A DNA stretch of 64,000 bases from Rhodoglobus vestalii (GTDB lineage Bacteria > Actinomycetota > Actinomycetes > Actinomycetales > Microbacteriaceae), in NCBI RefSeq assembly GCF_006788895.1, contig NZ_VFRA01000001.1:2542001-2606000 (forward strand). Direction: 5' to 3'. The position numbers and the translations under genes are program-made. This document shows, piece by piece, positions 61,065 to 64,000 of the stretch. Position 1 is the stretch's first letter. Each line of letters begins with the position of its first letter. The notes beneath the pieces were generated by a model that saw only the letters and a program-made list of their open reading frames with translations, made no database searches and was not told the DNA's origin.

Positions 61065-62062
61065 TGCCAGAGGGGCACTCCGTACATCGCATTGCGCGAC
61101 AATTTGCGTTGCACTTCGTCGGCAAACGCGCAGCGGTCTCATCACCCCAGGGCCGTTTCGCCGCGGGCGCTGAACGCATCGACGGGCTCCGGATGCTCAG
61201 CGCCAAAGCCGTGGGCAAACAAATGTTCCTCGAATTCGAGCACGACCGGTGGCTTCGCGTGCACCTCGGGCTTTACGGAGCCTGGGATTTCTCGGGGGAC
61301 TTCACCGCGGATGCCACCACGGCATCCGCCTCCGGCCGGATGGGACAAACCAACCAGCACGGCACCGTCGTCGGCGAGCACGAAGATTCACTCGCGAGCA
61401 TCGGTGCACCACGGCGCACCCGGTTGCGGATGTCTGAGCAAGAAAAAGCGAGCGAAGAAGTTGCTGACTTTCCGCCGGAGCCGATCGGGGCCGTGCGAGT
61501 GCGTCTACTCACGGGTGATACCTGTGCCGACCTGCGCGGCCCCACCGCGTGTGAAGTGCTCACACCGGATGAGGTTCAGGTCGCGCTCAACAAACTGGGC
61601 CCCGACCCCCTCGTCGATGACGTGGGGGAAGCCGAAGAACGCTTCGTTGCGACCGTGAGCAAAAAACAAACGGCCATCGGGCTACTGCTGATGGATCAGT
61701 CAGTCGTGAGCGGCATAGGCAATGTTTACCGTGCCGAAATCCTGTTTCGCGCGCGGCTCGACCCGCACACTCCCGGAAAGCTCATCCCAGAAGAACTGCT
61801 GCGAGAACTGTGGCGCGACTGGGCACAACTGCTCAAGATTGGTGTCTCAACCGGCCAGATGATGACCAGGGAAGGCCTCACCGCCGACGAATACGCTGCG
61901 GCGCTTGCGAATCGTGCCGATCGCCACTGGGTGTACCACCGCGAAGGCTTGCCCTGTCGCGTCTGTGGCACCAACATCGTGATGGAGTTGGCTTCGGCGC
62001 GCAAACTGTACTGGTGCCCGAGTTGCCAAGCGCCGCTAGCGTCTTATCATCAGGGAGGCTGA
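61064..62062 (+). CDS. Fpg/Nei family DNA glycosylase (Nei-type, actinobacterial Nei2-like)
   Basis: Excises oxidised bases and nicks the strand. The 332-residue protein begins MPEGHSVHRIARQF (Pro2 nucleophile and Glu3; the MPEGHS form is Nei-like) and ends with a zinc finger CRVCGTNIVMELASARKLYWCPSCQ. The helix-two-turn-helix domain includes VSKKQTAIGLLLMDQSVVSGIGNVYRAEILFRARLDP. A 60-residue insertion of low complexity (about residues 75-145) separates the N-terminal sheet from its continuation. It overlaps rpiB by 1 nt. Confidence 0.92.
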   Translation: MPEGHSVHRIARQFALHFVGKRAAVSSPQGRFAAGAERIDGLRMLSAKAVGKQMFLEFEHDRWLRVHLGLYGAWDFSGDFTADATTASASGRMGQTNQHGTVVGEHEDSLASIGAPRRTRLRMSEQEKASEEVADFPPEPIGAVRVRLLTGDTCADLRGPTACEVLTPDEVQVALNKLGPDPLVDDVGEAEERFVATVSKKQTAIGLLLMDQSVVSGIGNVYRAEILFRARLDPHTPGKLIPEELLRELWRDWAQLLKIGVSTGQMMTREGLTADEYAAALANRADRHWVYHREGLPCRVCGTNIVMELASARKLYWCPSCQAPLASYHQGG

Positions 62063-62063
62063 C

Positions 62064-62687
62064 ATGCGACACACACCGACCTACATAATTTGCGACCAGC
62101 AAGAAGTTCGACGTCTCATCGGCGAGCACCCGTGGGCCACGATCGTGTCTCCCACCTCAACCGGAATGGTCGCATCGCACTATCCGGTGATGCTGGAAGA
62201 AAACGACGACCGGATTAGTCTGGTGACGCACTTCGGGCGCCCCGATGACACCCTTCACGAACTGGGCCAGCATGAAGTTCTTGTCATCATCCAAGGCCCC
62301 CACGGCTATATTTCGTCGAGCTGGTACCCCGAAGGTGACAACATTCCCACCTGGAACCACGCAACAGCACACCTCTACGGCACCCCCGAAATCTTGAGCG
62401 ACGAAGAAAATTTTCGTGTGCTCAGTGAACTCGTCGACCACTTCGAACATCACGTTGAGCATCCGATCAGTCTCAGCGACGATGAGGCCGGTGCTCGCCG
62501 CACGGCCAAGGGAACGGTGGGGCTCCGCATCGTGATTGACCGGTTCGATGCCCGCATGAAAATGAGTCAAAACAAGAAGCCTGAAGTTCGAGAGCGCATT
62601 GTGGGTGAGTTGAGTTCGAATGGCACGTACGCTAGCCCAGAACTGGCCGCAGAAATGACAAGGGCTTCACCGAGTGAAACTGAGTAA
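62064..62687 (+). CDS. FMN-binding negative transcriptional regulator (PaiB family)
   Basis: A 207-residue protein of the PaiB family: MRHTPTYIICDQQEVRRLIGEHPWATIVS, SHYPVMLEE and the flavin-type split barrel pattern VIIQGPHGYISSSWYPEGDNIPTWNHATAHLYG. PaiB proteins bind FMN and are named as regulators, though the enzyme role is open. It follows the glycosylase gene by 1 nt, so the three genes from rpiB are one operon. Its end overlaps the start of the amidohydrolase gene by 14 nt. Confidence 0.9.
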   Translation: MRHTPTYIICDQQEVRRLIGEHPWATIVSPTSTGMVASHYPVMLEENDDRISLVTHFGRPDDTLHELGQHEVLVIIQGPHGYISSSWYPEGDNIPTWNHATAHLYGTPEILSDEENFRVLSELVDHFEHHVEHPISLSDDEAGARRTAKGTVGLRIVIDRFDARMKMSQNKKPEVRERIVGELSSNGTYASPELAAEMTRASPSETE

Positions 62688-64000
62688 CGCCCGCATCGTC
62701 GGTGATGATGCATCTCGTCGTGTTGATGTGTTTATCGACGGAGGAAGAATTGCCGCAATTGAAGAGCACAACACGGTGCCCGCACAGATTCGCAACGATG
62801 CACCCGCACGTGCAAGTGATGACGTCGTTGACCTTGATGGTCGCTGGATCATGCCGGGGCTCTGGGATCAGCACGTGCACTCCAGCATGTGGGCCCAGCA
62901 GTCGCAACGGCTCGACCTGAGCCACACCACCTCCGCTACCGAGGTCGCAGTCACGATCGCTACCTCAGTGCTTCCGCACTCCGATGGGCTCATTGTTGGT
63001 CAAGGGTTTCGGGATGCACTGTGGCCCGACCAGCCCACACGGGCACTGCTCGATTCGGCAGTCTCCGACATCGCCGTCGTACTGGTCAGCGGCGACCTGC
63101 ACTCCTGCTGGCTCAACAGCCTCGCGCTAGAGCGGTTCGGTTTCTACGAACACCCGACCGGATTTCTTCGAGAGGAAGAAGCATTCGAGGTCGGTAGTGC
63201 ACTCAGCCGCGTGGAACCAGAAATTCTTGATGTTTGGATTCGGGATGGCGCCCAAGAGGCAGCATCCCGCGGCGTAGTCGGCATCGTTGATCTTGAGATG
63301 ACATGGCAGTTCGACAACTGGCACCGCCGCATGCTGGCAGGTTTCGACCTCTTCCGGGTGCGCGTTGGTGTGTACCCACGCTTCCTGGAACGCGCAATCT
63401 CAGAAGGTCTCGCGACCGGCCAGCAATTGGCGCCACTGCTTGAGGTTGGCCCATTCAAGATCATCACTGACGGCTCGCTCAACACGCGCACCGCATACTG
63501 CGTCGAGCCGTACCCCGGCGATGGCGAGAACAGGGGAGTGCTGAACATTCCCACTGATGAACTAATCGACTGGATCCGCACCGCAAGCGACGCCGGGTTC
63601 TCACCAGCAGTCCACGCAATTGGCGACGACGCCAACCGGCTGGCACTTGACGCTTTCGAGGAAATCGGATGCGGTGGCCGGATTGAACACGCCCAGCTGA
63701 TTACTGAAGAAGATTTTCCCCGTTTCGCCGCTCTCGGCATTGTCGCCAGCGTGCAGCCCGAACATGCCATGGATGATCGTGATGTGGCAGACGCCTACTG
63801 GGCGGGGCGTAACGACCGCACCATTGCGTTGCGGGCACTGCTCGATGCGGGTGTCAAACTCCTGATGGGGTCGGATGCACCCGTGGCTCCGCTTGACCCG
63901 TGGGCGACGATTTCCGCTGCGGTGAGTCGCAGTCGCGATGGGCGAGAGCCCTGGCATCCGGAGCAGTGCATCACCGTGGCTGAAGCGTTGCAGGCATCAG
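62674..64000 (+). CDS. amidohydrolase family protein (YtcJ-like), 3' end outside window
   Basis: A metal-dependent hydrolase of the amidohydrolase_3 group; 442 residues are visible and the frame stays open to the window end. It begins at GTG 62674 (MKLSNARIVGDDASRRVDVFIDGGRI), with AAGGG about 10 nt upstream. Key features are GLWDQHVHSSMW (the HxH metal site), KIITDGSLNTRTAY, VHAIGD (metal His), RIEHAQ and GSDAPVAPLDPWATI. The YtcJ group hydrolyses small amides or formamides; the substrate here is unknown. It is the fourth gene of the rpiB operon. Confidence 0.9.
   Translation, partial: MKLSNARIVGDDASRRVDVFIDGGRIAAIEEHNTVPAQIRNDAPARASDDVVDLDGRWIMPGLWDQHVHSSMWAQQSQRLDLSHTTSATEVAVTIATSVLPHSDGLIVGQGFRDALWPDQPTRALLDSAVSDIAVVLVSGDLHSCWLNSLALERFGFYEHPTGFLREEEAFEVGSALSRVEPEILDVWIRDGAQEAASRGVVGIVDLEMTWQFDNWHRRMLAGFDLFRVRVGVYPRFLERAISEGLATGQQLAPLLEVGPFKIITDGSLNTRTAYCVEPYPGDGENRGVLNIPTDELIDWIRTASDAGFSPAVHAIGDDANRLALDAFEEIGCGGRIEHAQLITEEDFPRFAALGIVASVQPEHAMDDRDVADAYWAGRNDRTIALRALLDAGVKLLMGSDAPVAPLDPWATISAAVSRSRDGREPWHPEQCITVAEALQAS

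Overview
The window looks like a contiguous chromosomal segment of a high-GC actinobacterium, most likely of the family Microbacteriaceae; I do not assert a genus. The signs are ATG/GTG/TTG/CTG starts, many start-stop overlaps (ATGA, TAATG), an orn/tRNA-His pair, a DUF3097 gene, an actinobacterial-type aminopeptidase N, a group II truncated haemoglobin, and a branched-chain amino acid degradation locus very like Mycobacterium tuberculosis accD1-accA1-fadE19-citE/bkdABC. At least a dozen genes on both strands have TANNNT exactly 6 nt before the start codon and no Shine-Dalgarno. This is the actinobacterial leaderless-promoter pattern, and I used it to choose several starts.

Layout. 1-8.0 kb: 3' end of ligA, a secreted-type hydrolase, gatC-gatA, a CGNR regulator divergent from an EamA exporter, then gatB. 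8.2-12.1 kb: MFS transporter, OsmC protein, and a CcdA/membrane-anchored thioredoxin pair. 12.2-13.4 kb: a decayed glucose-6-phosphate dehydrogenase paralogue with an in-frame stop and two internal deletions. 13.5-18.3 kb: VanZ-like protein, DUF3097 protein, then a TPP riboswitch controlling a thiamine/HMP ECF transporter (ykoE-ykoD-ykoC) with a P-loop kinase attached. 18.3-31.4 kb: housekeeping and stress genes (metallopeptidase, tRNA-His, orn, thioredoxin, tRNA-Arg, gamma-glutamyltransferase plus TauE exporter, aldo/keto reductase, MsrA, a second SSB, EttA, glycerate kinase). 31.4-34.8 kb: a betaine/proline osmoprotectant ABC operon (opuAA-AB-AC).

35-49.9 kb: TesB thioesterase, then the branched-chain acid locus. 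BkdABC oxidatively decarboxylates branched 2-oxo acids. The downstream operon (carboxylase beta and biotin subunits, acyl-CoA dehydrogenase, MaoC hydratase, CitE-type lyase) takes isovaleryl-CoA towards acetyl-CoA and acetoacetate. A divergent TetR gene and a palindrome-rich intergenic region probably control it. lspA and a flavin amine oxidase lie between the two halves.

49.9-56.4 kb is an accessory zone: a UDG-like protein flanked by a diverged 5'-truncated copy of citE, a DUF4145 zinc-ribbon protein, a membrane-anchored HEPN-like protein, a protein of no recognised family, a membrane protein, a remnant of a mercuric-reductase-type cassette, and a self-inhibited Fic protein. It contains no transposase or integrase. 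It is the best place in the window to look for an undescribed defence-type system. 56.4-64 kb returns to ordinary genes (GlbO, MscS, PepN, RpiB, Nei-type glycosylase, PaiB-like flavoprotein, and an amidohydrolase cut by the window end).
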